A stretch of DNA of 64,000 bases, taken from positions 1-64,000 of the forward strand of contig JBFWXN010000016.1 of the NCBI GenBank assembly GCA_050187415.1, in the 5' to 3' direction. The notes under the pieces were generated by a model. That model ran no database searches. It worked only from the letters and a program-made list of their open reading frames with translations, and was not told the DNA's origin. Position numbers and translations under genes: made by a program. Every line of letters starts with the position of its first letter. Position 1 is the first letter of the stretch. The DNA is from Ga0077555 sp050187415 (GTDB taxonomy: Bacteria > Pseudomonadota > Alphaproteobacteria > Rhizobiales > Hyphomicrobiaceae). This document shows positions 34,009-42,456 of this stretch, one piece after another.

Positions 34009-35118
34009 TCAACGATCCCCGCCTGCGCCGTACTTGTCCCGGTCGATTTTCTCGGCGCCTGCCTTGATCATCGGGATCAGCTCCTTGCCGAACTCGGTGG
34101 TGTCGCGTTCGGGATCGAAGCCGCGGATCAGAAACGAACTCGCACCGAGTTTGTAATATTCGAGGATCGCATCGGCCACCTGACGTGGCGTCCCGACGAG
34201 GGCGCTGGTATTGCCCAAAGCTCCCGTCGCCTTGGTGATCGGCATCCATAGGCAGGTGTCGTGGAGATCCTTTTCGGCCGCAAAGCCCATCAGCCGCCGC
34301 CCAGCATTGTCGACGGCCTCGCGACCGCCCTCCTGCCGGCTCCAGCCGCGTGCGCCCCCACCCTCGAGCTTGGCGAGGATTGCATGCGCCTTCTCCCAGG
34401 CGGCCGTCTGCGTGGCGGCGATGATCGGCCGGGCGGAAATGTTGAAGCCGATCGTGCGCCCGAAGCGCGCCGCGCGCTCCCGCATCTCGGCCATACGCGA
34501 GCGGGCCGCAGACAGCGGCTCGGCGTACATCGCATACGTGTCGCAATGCTCGGCGCCCATGTCCAGCGCCCCTTCGGAGGCGCCGCCGAAGAGGATCTCG
34601 GGATTTGGTTGCTGATAGGGGGCCACGTCCGACGCCGCTCCTCTGACCCGGTAGAACCGCCCTTCAAAATCGAATGGCTGGGTCGCGGTCCATGTCCGGC
34701 GCATCAGAGCCAGGTATTCGGCTGCGCGCTCATAGCGCTCGGGTTTCGGCGAGAAGTCGCCGTCGCCCCACTGCTCGGCGTCGGTCTTGCCTGTAATGAT
34801 GTGCATCGCGAGCCGCCCGCCGGTCAGTTGATCGAACGTCGCGATCTTGCGCGCCATCAGCGTCGGTTGAACGAAGCCAGGACGATGCGCGATCAGCATC
34901 TTGATGGCCCGCGTGGCGTTGGCCGCGTGGAGCGCGACGAGAAAGCCCTCGGCAGACGACGACGAATAGCCGACCAGCACCATGTCGTAGCCGGCCTCCT
35001 CGTGAGCGCGAGCACTCCTGACCACGTAGTCCGGTGACAGCGCCCCCTCGATGATAATGAGTTGCGCATCGCTCTTGGGTGGCGTCACCCCGATCATTCC
35101 GACGATGCGAGCTGGCAT
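34009..35118 (-). CDS. SsuD-type LLM flavin-dependent monooxygenase
   Basis: 369 residues of the luciferase-like monooxygenase superfamily, closest in pattern to alkanesulfonate monooxygenases: HEEAGYDMVLVGYSSSSAEG, LIAHRPGFVQPTLMARKIAT, DQLTGGRLAMHIITGKTDAE, and a late HCDTYAMYAEP. It would oxidise a sulfonate or similar substrate with FMNH2 from a separate reductase. No reductase or transporter gene is adjacent, so the substrate is open. GGGAG precedes the ATG at 35118. Confidence 0.85.
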   Translation of the reverse strand: MPARIVGMIGVTPPKSDAQLIIIEGALSPDYVVRSARAHEEAGYDMVLVGYSSSSAEGFLVALHAANATRAIKMLIAHRPGFVQPTLMARKIATFDQLTGGRLAMHIITGKTDAEQWGDGDFSPKPERYERAAEYLALMRRTWTATQPFDFEGRFYRVRGAASDVAPYQQPNPEILFGGASEGALDMGAEHCDTYAMYAEPLSAARSRMAEMRERAARFGRTIGFNISARPIIAATQTAAWEKAHAILAKLEGGGARGWSRQEGGREAVDNAGRRLMGFAAEKDLHDTCLWMPITKATGALGNTSALVGTPRQVADAILEYYKLGASSFLIRGFDPERDTTEFGKELIPMIKAGAEKIDRDKYGAGGDR

Positions 35119-35380
35119 GGTGACATTTCTCCCGGTGACTTACGGGCGACGCTCGCACCCTGACCCAATTCTGGCAAGCCGGGGGCGGTGTTCGCGGCAG
35201 ACCGCGATACCGGGCAAAATTTCGATGGGCGCAGGCCTCCCGGATTGGCTAGAAAACTACCCTGGACGGGTTGTCCGCACCCAGGCAGCGATCGAACGAG
35301 GACGGATCGCGCCTAAAGCCCGCATGGCAACAATTCGCGCGCCTCCTCTCGCAGGCGCCTCACCCCCGGAGGAACAGACA
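35119..35380. other. Divergent intergenic region
   Basis: 262 nt between the SsuD-type gene and the hydroxyacid dehydrogenase gene. No operator or repeat was recognised; both promoters presumably lie here. Confidence 0.4.
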
Positions 35381-36280
35381 GTGGCAAACGTCGCATTCAT
35401 CGGTCTCGGCGTCATGGGTTACCCGATGGCGGGTCATCTGCTGAAGAAGGGCGGGCACGAGGTCACCGTCTACAACCGCACGTTCTCGAAGGCCGAGGCG
35501 TGGGTCCAGCAGCACGGCGCCGGCAAGGCCGCCCGTACGCCCGCCGAAGCCGCCAAGGGGCAAGACTACGTCTTCTGCTGCGTCGGAAACGACGATGACC
35601 TGCGCGCGGTGACGCTCGGCCCTGATGGCGCCTTCGCCGGCACCAAAAAGGGTGCGATTTTCATCGACAATACGACGGCTTCCGCCAACATCGCGCGCGA
35701 GCTGAATGCCGCTGCCAAAGACAAGGGCTTCGATTTCATCGACGCACCGGTCTCCGGCGGACAGGCGGGGGCAGAGAATGGCGTGCTCACCGTCATGTGC
35801 GGCGGTGAAAAGGCTGTGTTCGAGCGCGCCAGGCCCGTCATCGCCGCCTATGCGCGCGCCGTGAACCTCATCGGTGAGGCGGGCTCCGGCCAGCTCTGCA
35901 AGATGGTCAACCAAATCTGCATCGCCGGAATCGTCGAGGGCCTTGCCGAGGGCCTTCACTTCGCCCAGAAGTCGGGCCTCGATATTCCAATGGTGATCGA
36001 TACGATCTCCAAGGGTGCCGCCGGCTCGTGGCAGATGGAAAACCGCTGGAAGGCGATGATGGAGGGAAAGTACGATTTCGGCTTCGCCGTCAACTGGATG
36101 CGCAAGGATCTCTCCATCGCCATCGACGAGGCGCGCAAGAACGGCGCACACCTGCCGATGTCCGCGCTCGTCGACCAATTCTACTCGGAAGTGCAGCGCC
36201 TCGGCGGCGGCCGGTGGGATACGTGCAGCCTGCTTGCGCGCCTCAACAACCAAAATGCGGACGGAAGCAAGACCGGCTGA
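35381..36280 (+). CDS. Beta-hydroxyacid dehydrogenase (3-hydroxyisobutyrate type)
   Basis: 299 residues from a GTG at 35381 with GGAGGA at 7-nt spacing. The N-terminal Rossmann motif is VANVAFIGLGVMGYPMAGHL. The family motif FIDAPVSGGQAGAENGVLTV (substrate binding), GSGQLCKMVNQ (catalytic Lys) and KDLSIAIDEA follow. It oxidises a beta-hydroxyacid or reduces a semialdehyde with NAD(P). Substrate not determinable; glyoxylate/succinic semialdehyde reductase is possible. Confidence 0.9.
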   Translation: MANVAFIGLGVMGYPMAGHLLKKGGHEVTVYNRTFSKAEAWVQQHGAGKAARTPAEAAKGQDYVFCCVGNDDDLRAVTLGPDGAFAGTKKGAIFIDNTTASANIARELNAAAKDKGFDFIDAPVSGGQAGAENGVLTVMCGGEKAVFERARPVIAAYARAVNLIGEAGSGQLCKMVNQICIAGIVEGLAEGLHFAQKSGLDIPMVIDTISKGAAGSWQMENRWKAMMEGKYDFGFAVNWMRKDLSIAIDEARKNGAHLPMSALVDQFYSEVQRLGGGRWDTCSLLARLNNQNADGSKTG

Positions 36281-36287
36281 TCCGGCC

Positions 36288-36311
36288 GGAGGCTCCTGCT
36301 CGGGAGCCTCC
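36288..36311. terminator. Hairpin between convergent genes
   Basis: GGAGGCTCC (36288-36296) and GGAGCCTCC (36303-36311) form a 9-bp perfect stem between the dehydrogenase stop and the Sel1 gene stop. It lacks a T run on both sides, so it may be a weak or Rho-assisted terminator. Confidence 0.5.
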
Positions 36312-36333
36312 ATCGGTTCGGACCGGCGTGCGG

Positions 36334-37485
36334 CTACTCGAGCAGCATCTGATCCCGCCACTCGGCGGCGGCAACCGTCGCTTTCTGGCGGTCGGTGCGG
36401 GAGAGGGCGGCAACGGCTTGGTCGAGTTCGGGGTCCTTGTCCCCGCCAGCTTTGGCGATCAAATGCCATTTGGCGGCCTCGATCGCGTTCTTGTCCGTAC
36501 CGATGCCCGCGAAATAGCAGTGCGCAAGCCGGTTCTGAGCGGCGACGACGCCCTTGCGGGAGGCCGAACGGAGCAGCTCCACGGCGCGCCGTCGCATCCG
36601 GTCGAGCTGATCCTTGGGCAGCTCGTGGTTCCGCGTCAGGATGACGGCATAGTCCAATTCGGCCGCAGGATAGCCGGCGTTGGCGGCCTTGCCGACCCAC
36701 TTTGCCGCCTCGAACGCGTTCGCAGGGGTGCCCGTGCCGGTCGCGTAAAGCGTACCGAGATCGTACATGGCGGGAATGACGCCCTTCTCGGCGGCGTACT
36801 GCATCAGCATGAAGCCGCGAATGGGCAGCTCGGGCTTGCCTTTTCCAGAGAGGAATAGGAGCGCCAAATTGTAGGCCGCCTCGGCATGGCCCTTGGCTGC
36901 TGCCTTTTCGAAGTATTCGGCGGCCTTGTTGTAATCCTGAGCAACGCCGTCGCCGCGCGCATAGAGTGCGCCGAGACCGAGTGCCGCCTCCGGGTCACCC
37001 AACTCCGCGCCGCGACTGTACCACTGAGCGGCAAGCTTGCTGCTCTGGGGCACGCCCAAGCCTTCCGCGTGAATGCGCGCGACCATGGTGTAGGCGACGG
37101 GGTCGCCGTCCTTGGCCTGCTTTGCTGCGATCGACAGTGCCGTCAGGTACTTTCCCTGGTCGAATGCTTCGTAGGCCGCGTCGCTGCCGGCCTTGCTGGT
37201 TTCGGCGTTGTCCTGAACCGTGGTCGTCGTGGGGCCCAGCGACGGCGTCGCGCCTGCCATGGGGCCAGACGTCGTCAGGCCACGCTTTGGCATTTGTGCC
37301 GGATCGACGGCGTGGACCTTTACGGTCGCCTCGCCACTCGGCCGAGGCTTGCTCGCCGGTGCCGGCGAGATCCGCTGCTGCCATCTGCCGGTTTCGGCCA
37401 GCCCACGCGATGCGCCGACAAGGGCCAGGACGAGCGCCGTCATCAGGCCGAAGCCGAGACCCACTCGATCGGGCAGCCCCCTCAT
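36334..37485 (-). CDS. Exported Sel1-repeat (TPR-like) protein
   Basis: 383 residues from the ATG at 37485, with GGAGG at 8-nt spacing; an ATG at 37500 is poorer. A signal peptide (GLMTALVLALVGASRGLA) and a Pro/Thr-rich linker precede five or more Sel1 repeats, for example ALGLGALYARGDGVAQDYNK and AAYNLALLFLSGKGKPELPI. Sel1 repeats are protein-interaction solenoids. It is 25 nt downstream of the ThiE-like gene. Confidence 0.85.
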   Translation of the reverse strand: MRGLPDRVGLGFGLMTALVLALVGASRGLAETGRWQQRISPAPASKPRPSGEATVKVHAVDPAQMPKRGLTTSGPMAGATPSLGPTTTTVQDNAETSKAGSDAAYEAFDQGKYLTALSIAAKQAKDGDPVAYTMVARIHAEGLGVPQSSKLAAQWYSRGAELGDPEAALGLGALYARGDGVAQDYNKAAEYFEKAAAKGHAEAAYNLALLFLSGKGKPELPIRGFMLMQYAAEKGVIPAMYDLGTLYATGTGTPANAFEAAKWVGKAANAGYPAAELDYAVILTRNHELPKDQLDRMRRRAVELLRSASRKGVVAAQNRLAHCYFAGIGTDKNAIEAAKWHLIAKAGGDKDPELDQAVAALSRTDRQKATVAAAEWRDQMLLE

Positions 37486-37510
37486 AATGGCGTCCTCCAT
37501 TGCTCGCTTT

Positions 37511-38152
37511 TCAGCCGCGCCCTATTGCCGGCGCCGCGATAGCCTCCGCCCAGGACCGGGTGTCGGCGATCATGTCGCCGATGACCGTTCCCGGGTTGTA
37601 GCGAAGACAAACGAAATCGGCGCCGGCGGCTGCCATCGCACGGGCCTGTTGACTGTCCGCCGCATCGAGCGCCACGGACGGTACTTCGAAGATCTCCGAC
37701 CACCAGGCCAAAAGTTCGAGTTGGCGATGGAACGCCGTCTGGCGATCCTTGACGAACTCCGGCACACCAAAGGCCACGAAGTCAGCCCCGAGCTCGCCCA
37801 GCGTCATGGCATCGTGCTTGGACCTGCCGGCATCACAGCCGACGACCGACTTGCCGCCGAGAAGCGCTCGCGCCGTCTCATAGCGCTCGCGGGGCGTCTC
37901 GCTGTAGCCAAGATGCACGCCATCGGCCCCGACCGACCGGGCGAGATGGGGGTCCTCGGCAATCAACATTGCCGCACCCCGGCGCTGCCCCTCGGAGACC
38001 AATGCGGCGACAAGGGCCTCATCGGAGGACGGCGTTATGATCACGGATGCGGCGGAGACCACGGCCAGCACAGCGGCTAAGCGCTCACTGGCGCCCGCGC
38101 TGGCCGCCATGGCCAGCATGAGCTGTGCGCGCGATGTCTCGTCAGCCGTCAT
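37511..38152 (-). CDS. ThiE/TenI-like thiamine phosphate synthase family protein
   Basis: 213 residues with a TIM-barrel pattern. ADGVHLGYSETPRERYETAR matches the phosphate and substrate region of the ThiE/TenI family; GADFVAFGVPEF and a C-terminal phosphate-binding-like segment follow. The usual GNDR/GxGP motifs are less clear, so it may be a TenI-like paralog rather than a true thiamine phosphate synthase. It is grouped with the Sel1 gene rather than with thiamine genes. Confidence 0.7.
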   Translation of the reverse strand: MTADETSRAQLMLAMAASAGASERLAAVLAVVSAASVIITPSSDEALVAALVSEGQRRGAAMLIAEDPHLARSVGADGVHLGYSETPRERYETARALLGGKSVVGCDAGRSKHDAMTLGELGADFVAFGVPEFVKDRQTAFHRQLELLAWWSEIFEVPSVALDAADSQQARAMAAAGADFVCLRYNPGTVIGDMIADTRSWAEAIAAPAIGRG

Positions 38153-38231
38153 AAGACCCTACTCAGCCTCCACCCGGACCCTGCCGCCGCTATCCGAGCC
38201 AAATGAGGCGAAAACCCGGACGCATCGCCCC

Positions 38232-38259
38232 AAAACGAAAAGGGAGCCTTAAGGCTCCC
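38232..38259 (-). terminator. ctrA intrinsic terminator
   Basis: GGGAGCCTTAAGGCTCCC (38242-38259) is a perfect 18-bp palindrome, followed on the minus strand by TTTTCGTTTT. It lies 40 nt after the ctrA stop. Confidence 0.8.
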
Positions 38260-38298
38260 CAACGCTCGATCGGCTCGACTGGTGTCCGGGCAAGTGGA

Positions 38299-38997
38299 TC
38301 AGGCAGCGACGGTACCTTCATCGCTCGGGTCTCGGAGCACGTAACCCCGCCCCCAAACGGTCTCGATATAATGCTTGCCGCCCGTCGCGGTCTGCAGCTT
38401 TTTACGCAGCTTGCAGATGAACACGTCGATAATCTTCAACTCCGGCTCGTCCATGCCCCCATAGAGATGGTTGAGGAACATCTCCTTGGTCAGCGTCGTG
38501 CCCTTGCGAAGGGACAGGAGCTCCAACATCTGATATTCCTTGCCCGTCAAATGCACACGCTGGCTGTGCACCTCGACGGTCTTGGTATCGAGATTGACCT
38601 TCAGCTCGCCCGTCTCGATGACAGACTGGGCGTGCCCTTTCGAACGACGAACAATTGCGTGAATGCGGGCCACCAACTCGTCCTTGTGGAATGGCTTGGT
38701 CATGTAGTCGTCAGCACCGAAGCCCAAGCCTTTGACCTTATCGTCGATCTGAGCCAGACCCGACAAGATCAGGATGGGCGTCTGCACCTTGGACACCCGC
38801 AGCTGCTTCAGCACGTCGTAGCCGCTCATGTCCGGAAGATTTATATCTAACAGTATAATATCATAGTCGTAGAGCTTGCCAAGATCTACGCCTTCTTCCC
38901 CGAGATCCGTCGTATAGACGTTGAAGCCTTCCGACTGGAGCATCAGCTCGATGCTCTGTGCCGTGGCATTATCGTCCTCGATCAAAAGGACCCGCAT
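38299..38997 (-). CDS. ctrA: Cell-cycle master regulator CtrA
   Basis: 232 residues from the ATG at 38997 with GAGAGG upstream; the start MRVLLIEDDNATAQSIELML is the near-invariant alphaproteobacterial N-terminus. A receiver domain with the phospho-Asp in LLDINLPDMSGYDVLK and Lys in DYMTKPFHKDE precedes an OmpR-type winged helix (LTGKEYQMLELLSLRKGTTL). CtrA controls DNA replication, division and flagellar genes. fliJ lies divergent 760 nt away. The long leader contains CcrM sites and a CtrA-like half-site (39098-39456). Confidence 0.97.
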   Translation of the reverse strand: MRVLLIEDDNATAQSIELMLQSEGFNVYTTDLGEEGVDLGKLYDYDIILLDINLPDMSGYDVLKQLRVSKVQTPILILSGLAQIDDKVKGLGFGADDYMTKPFHKDELVARIHAIVRRSKGHAQSVIETGELKVNLDTKTVEVHSQRVHLTGKEYQMLELLSLRKGTTLTKEMFLNHLYGGMDEPELKIIDVFICKLRKKLQTATGGKHYIETVWGRGYVLRDPSDEGTVAA

Positions 38998-39755
38998 TCG
39001 AACCTCTCTTCCCCGACCTGCGCCGGACCCGCTGCCCCGAGCCTCGCGATGCTCGCCCCGCATCGCCATTCACGAATTCGAAATGTAGGACCCAGAGGTT
39101 AACAAACTCCTTTTGACCGGCTTCGAATCATTACTCTCCCAGCCTTGCGCGCAGCCAACCTGACCCCAACAAACTTCACGCAAACATAAGCTGGCTGCCG
39201 CTGCGAACGTGCCGCACGGTCGTTTTTTCCTACATCCGACTGGATTTACTCGTGAGCCAGTTTGAGACAGGCCACCCCACCGTCTCAACCGCTCGATAAC
39301 TATCCAGTGGATCAATATCTGATTTGCGCATCTGTCCCTAGTCGAATGTTCCAGACTGGGGTCCGATTCGCGCAGTTTGGCGAGGTCGCGGAGTGGCCGG
39401 GGCGGGCTCGAGCGCAGCGTAAAAATCTGAACACGGACTGAGCGTTGCCGAGATTCCTTACTTGACGAACTGATCGCGACGCTGTTTGAGACAGTACAAA
39501 GTCGCTCGAGCGGCGACGGGCCGGCTATCGATTTCACCGATGGCAGTTGCTTTACCGCAACTTAAGCGGCTTCAGGCACACTGCGCGTGTCTTGTCCGGT
39601 CAGGACACTCAAGTCTGGCACGACGTGTGCCAAATCGCGACGGCCGGGAGAATCGACGGTCTTGCGCTACGCGAAGAAGCCGGCCTAAATGGTGGCATGG
39701 AATTTGAATTTGCGGTTCGGCGTAGAGTAAATCGAGCGAGTGGGGGTAATGCGTT
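38998..39755. promoter_or_regulatory. ctrA-fliJ divergent control region
   Basis: 758 nt without a convincing gene. GAnTC sites for the CcrM methylase lie at 39125-39129, 39365-39369 and 39452-39456. A TTAACC half-site resembling the CtrA box lies on the minus strand near 39098. Such features control ctrA in Caulobacter and relatives; binding here is inferred. Confidence 0.5.
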
Positions 39756-40139
39756 ATGAGGCCACGAGAGAGCGCTCTTCGTCTGATGCGGTTCGAAGCC
39801 CGCGAGAAAGCCCGCAAGGTTGCCGACCTAGAGGCAATGATCCGAGAATTCGAGGCAATGGCCGAGGACCTCGACCGCCAGATTGCCAATGAGGAAGAGC
39901 GTACGGGCGTGCGCGATCTCAAGCATTTCGCCTATTCGACGTTTGCAAAGGCCGCGCGGCAACGGCGGGACAATCTGCAGCTTTCCGTCGACGGATTGCG
40001 TGCGAAGCTGGAATTGGCGCAGGCCGAACGCGATCTTGCCGCGGAAGACTTGGCCAAGGCAGAGGCGCCCGAGCCGCGTGATGCGACGCCACGTGCGCGC
40101 CGCCTCGGCGAACGCAATTCCGATGCCCTCGCCGGCTGA
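39756..40139 (+). CDS. fliJ: Flagellar export chaperone FliJ (alphaproteobacterial form)
   Basis: 127 residues, almost entirely helical coiled coil (AREKARKVADLEAMIREFEA ... DRQIANEEERTGV) with the family segment FAYSTFAKAARQRRDNLQLS. FliJ binds the flagellar export ATPase FliI and escorts chaperones. fliI is not in the window, but fliJ next to ctrA is a common order in Hyphomicrobiales. GGGGG lies 11 nt before the ATG at 39756. Confidence 0.85.
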   Translation: MRPRESALRLMRFEAREKARKVADLEAMIREFEAMAEDLDRQIANEEERTGVRDLKHFAYSTFAKAARQRRDNLQLSVDGLRAKLELAQAERDLAAEDLAKAEAPEPRDATPRARRLGERNSDALAG

Positions 40140-40444
40140 ATTTCCCTGCTCGCGTGCGCATCGTCGCCCAGCGTGCAGCGAGACGCCACGGCGATCGCCG
40201 ATCTAGGGGGCGCCGTCGGCCGCGACGTCCAAAGCTGAGCCGCGATCCCGGACTCAACCGTGAGTTGGCCGGCATGCTTGGCGATCCGTAGCTGACCTCC
40301 ACGATACACTTGCCCAGGCTTTCGCCTCACCCGGTGCGGGCCTGCGACTGTCCCCTCGTCCGAACGACGCAGGGACTTGTCTTGGGCGCTGCCCTCAGGA
40401 AAGGTGCGCGGCGTTCGGATCGCGCGCCGCCTAGGGGCTCGGGG

Positions 40445-41014
40445 ATGCCACCCGCAATGCAACGTCGTATTTTGGGGCCATGCTTGGTGATCCTTCCGCT
40501 GCTCTGCAGCGGGTGTTCGGTCGACACATCGACGCTGAAGGTCGCCACAAATGCGCTTTCCTCACCTCAGGCGCCGGCTTCGACCACCGTCAGCGTGCCC
40601 GATCCACCTGTCGATGTCTATGCGCGGATCGCCCGCGGCGCCCTGAAGTGTTGGTTCGGCCCCGAGGGCTCGCTCAAAAAAACGTACGTCTTTCACGCCA
40701 AGGTCGATCCACCATCGGCGGGCAAGGGAGCAGAGATCGCCGTTCACACGCGCACCGAAGGCTCGTCGCACGGCGTCCTGCGGGCTTTTGCGATCGCCAT
40801 CACGCCGGCCGGTTCGGGCTCGATCGTCGAAGCTCAGAACATTCGCTTCGAGCGGTCACAGGCGCAGTTGATGATAGCCGACGTCGGCCGTTGGAGCACG
40901 GGCGACGAGGACTGCAGCGTCGTCGGCACCGGCGGTTGGAACCCGGCCGCCGGGCAGTCGCCCGGCACCGTTCCGCCGCCCGGCACCGCTCCGGCGTCGC
41001 CTAGCAAACGCTAG
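40445..41014 (+). CDS. Putative lipoprotein
   Basis: 189 residues from the ATG at 40445. The leader ILGPCLVILPLLCSGCS has a lipobox (LCSGC) with Cys near residue 21. The mature part includes ARGALKCWFGPEGSLKKTYV and ends in a Pro/Gly-rich tail (PGTVPPPGTAPASPSKR). No named family. Likely outer-membrane or inner-membrane lipid-anchored. Confidence 0.7.
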   Translation: MPPAMQRRILGPCLVILPLLCSGCSVDTSTLKVATNALSSPQAPASTTVSVPDPPVDVYARIARGALKCWFGPEGSLKKTYVFHAKVDPPSAGKGAEIAVHTRTEGSSHGVLRAFAIAITPAGSGSIVEAQNIRFERSQAQLMIADVGRWSTGDEDCSVVGTGGWNPAAGQSPGTVPPPGTAPASPSKR

Positions 41015-41029
41015 CGACCGAGAGCCGCC

Positions 41030-42211
41030 TCATTCGGCGGCGGCCGATACCTTGCCCTTGAAGGCCGGCATGACCTCCTTGGCGAACCTTTCCAGTTGCT
41101 CCAGGGCAACCGACAGCGGGGTTCCTAGCGGCAACGAGCATGCGACACGCTCGAGCCCCGGCAGCGCCTCTTCGGTCTTCTTCAGCGTCTCGATGATATC
41201 GTCCGCCGTTCCAGCCAGGAACCCGCCAGCCTTCACGGCATCCTCGATACGCGGCAACTTGGTGCTCGGCACCAGGGCGGGGTTGCGCATGGCGGCCATC
41301 TGATCCTCGGTGATGGCCCTGACGAGGCGCAGCTCACCAAACATCTTCATGTTTTCCTCGTAATAGATCGCCGCCTCCTTCATCGCCTGTTCGCGCGAGG
41401 ATGCGATGTGGAACTGGTAGCCGATCGACATGCGCTCACCGGGGACGAGGTCCACGCCGCGCCGTTTGTAGGCTGCCCGGAAACCGTCGATATGGCGCTG
41501 CACGGCGCCACCCTCGGCCGAGCCACCGCCGATCACGCCGCGAATTCCGTGCTTCGCCATGAAATCGAACGCGCGGTCGGAGCCGGACTGGATCGGCTGC
41601 CAGCACTCGACCGGCAACTTGAGCGGCCGCGGCACCAGCGTGATCTCCTTCAGCGTATAGCCGCGATAGGGCACCTCCGGCGGACAGGTGAAGAACCGCC
41701 CCTTGTGGCTGAACGATTTCTCGTTGAAGGCCTTGAAAATGAGATCGCAGCCTTCCTCGAACATCTCGCGGTTCGCATCCTGATCCGTCAGCGGCGCTCC
41801 GAAGGTTTCCACCTCGCGTGTGTGGTAGCCTCGCGCCACGCCGAACACCGTGCGCCCGCGCGTCAGGATTTCGGCCGTGGCATAGTCCTCGGCGAGCCGC
41901 AGCGGATGCCACATGGGCACCACGTTGAAGCCGCAGCCGATGCGAAGATTCTTGGTGATGCCGCAGAGGTGCATCGCCATCATCAGCAGGTTCGGGATGC
42001 ACTCGGTGCCTTCGGGTTGGAAATGGTGCTCGGCCATCCAGAACGTGTCGTAGCCGAGACCGTCCATGGTCTGGGCGTACTTCTCGGCCTTGTAGAGAGC
42101 GCCGGCGAGTTCCTCGTTGGAATAGTCGCGATCATTGATCGGGGTGCCGAGATAGCCGCAGTTCTCCATGTCGACGGTGCCGACATAGGATGAGTCGAAA
42201 TACTTGAGCAT
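41030..42211 (-). CDS. LLM-class flavin-dependent oxidoreductase
   Basis: 393 residues from the ATG at 42211, with GGAGGA at 6-nt spacing. Luciferase-like fold: KYAQTMDGLGYDTFWMAEHH, GCGFNVVPMWHPLRLAEDYA, GRTVFGVARGYHTREVETFG and a late QHIDGFR-type segment. Length and motifs fit the group related to bacterial luciferase and nitrilotriacetate monooxygenases. Substrate unknown; no reductase adjacent. Confidence 0.82.
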   Translation of the reverse strand: MLKYFDSSYVGTVDMENCGYLGTPINDRDYSNEELAGALYKAEKYAQTMDGLGYDTFWMAEHHFQPEGTECIPNLLMMAMHLCGITKNLRIGCGFNVVPMWHPLRLAEDYATAEILTRGRTVFGVARGYHTREVETFGAPLTDQDANREMFEEGCDLIFKAFNEKSFSHKGRFFTCPPEVPYRGYTLKEITLVPRPLKLPVECWQPIQSGSDRAFDFMAKHGIRGVIGGGSAEGGAVQRHIDGFRAAYKRRGVDLVPGERMSIGYQFHIASSREQAMKEAAIYYEENMKMFGELRLVRAITEDQMAAMRNPALVPSTKLPRIEDAVKAGGFLAGTADDIIETLKKTEEALPGLERVACSLPLGTPLSVALEQLERFAKEVMPAFKGKVSAAAE

Positions 42212-42456
42212 GCGCTTCCTCCGAGGGTCGCGAAGACCGGTGATGCGTGTTCTCGATCCGCTTGATTTGTCCGGACACCCTAGGCGGGAACCCCGAACCC
42301 GACAATGGCCATCGACAGCAGACTTCGAGCGGCAATCCGTGCTCAAGGCACATCGCACGACTTCTGGCGCCTCCGCCGAGACGACCATCGGGTGACCACC
42401 GCCAGAGGCCATGTTAACAGACGCGAGGGCTCATTTCGGACGCGAGTGGGTGAGTG

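Noticed and set aside
39070..39537. 155-residue frame in the ctrA upstream region
   Set aside because: No motif, Ser/Arg-rich, and it covers the probable regulatory sites.
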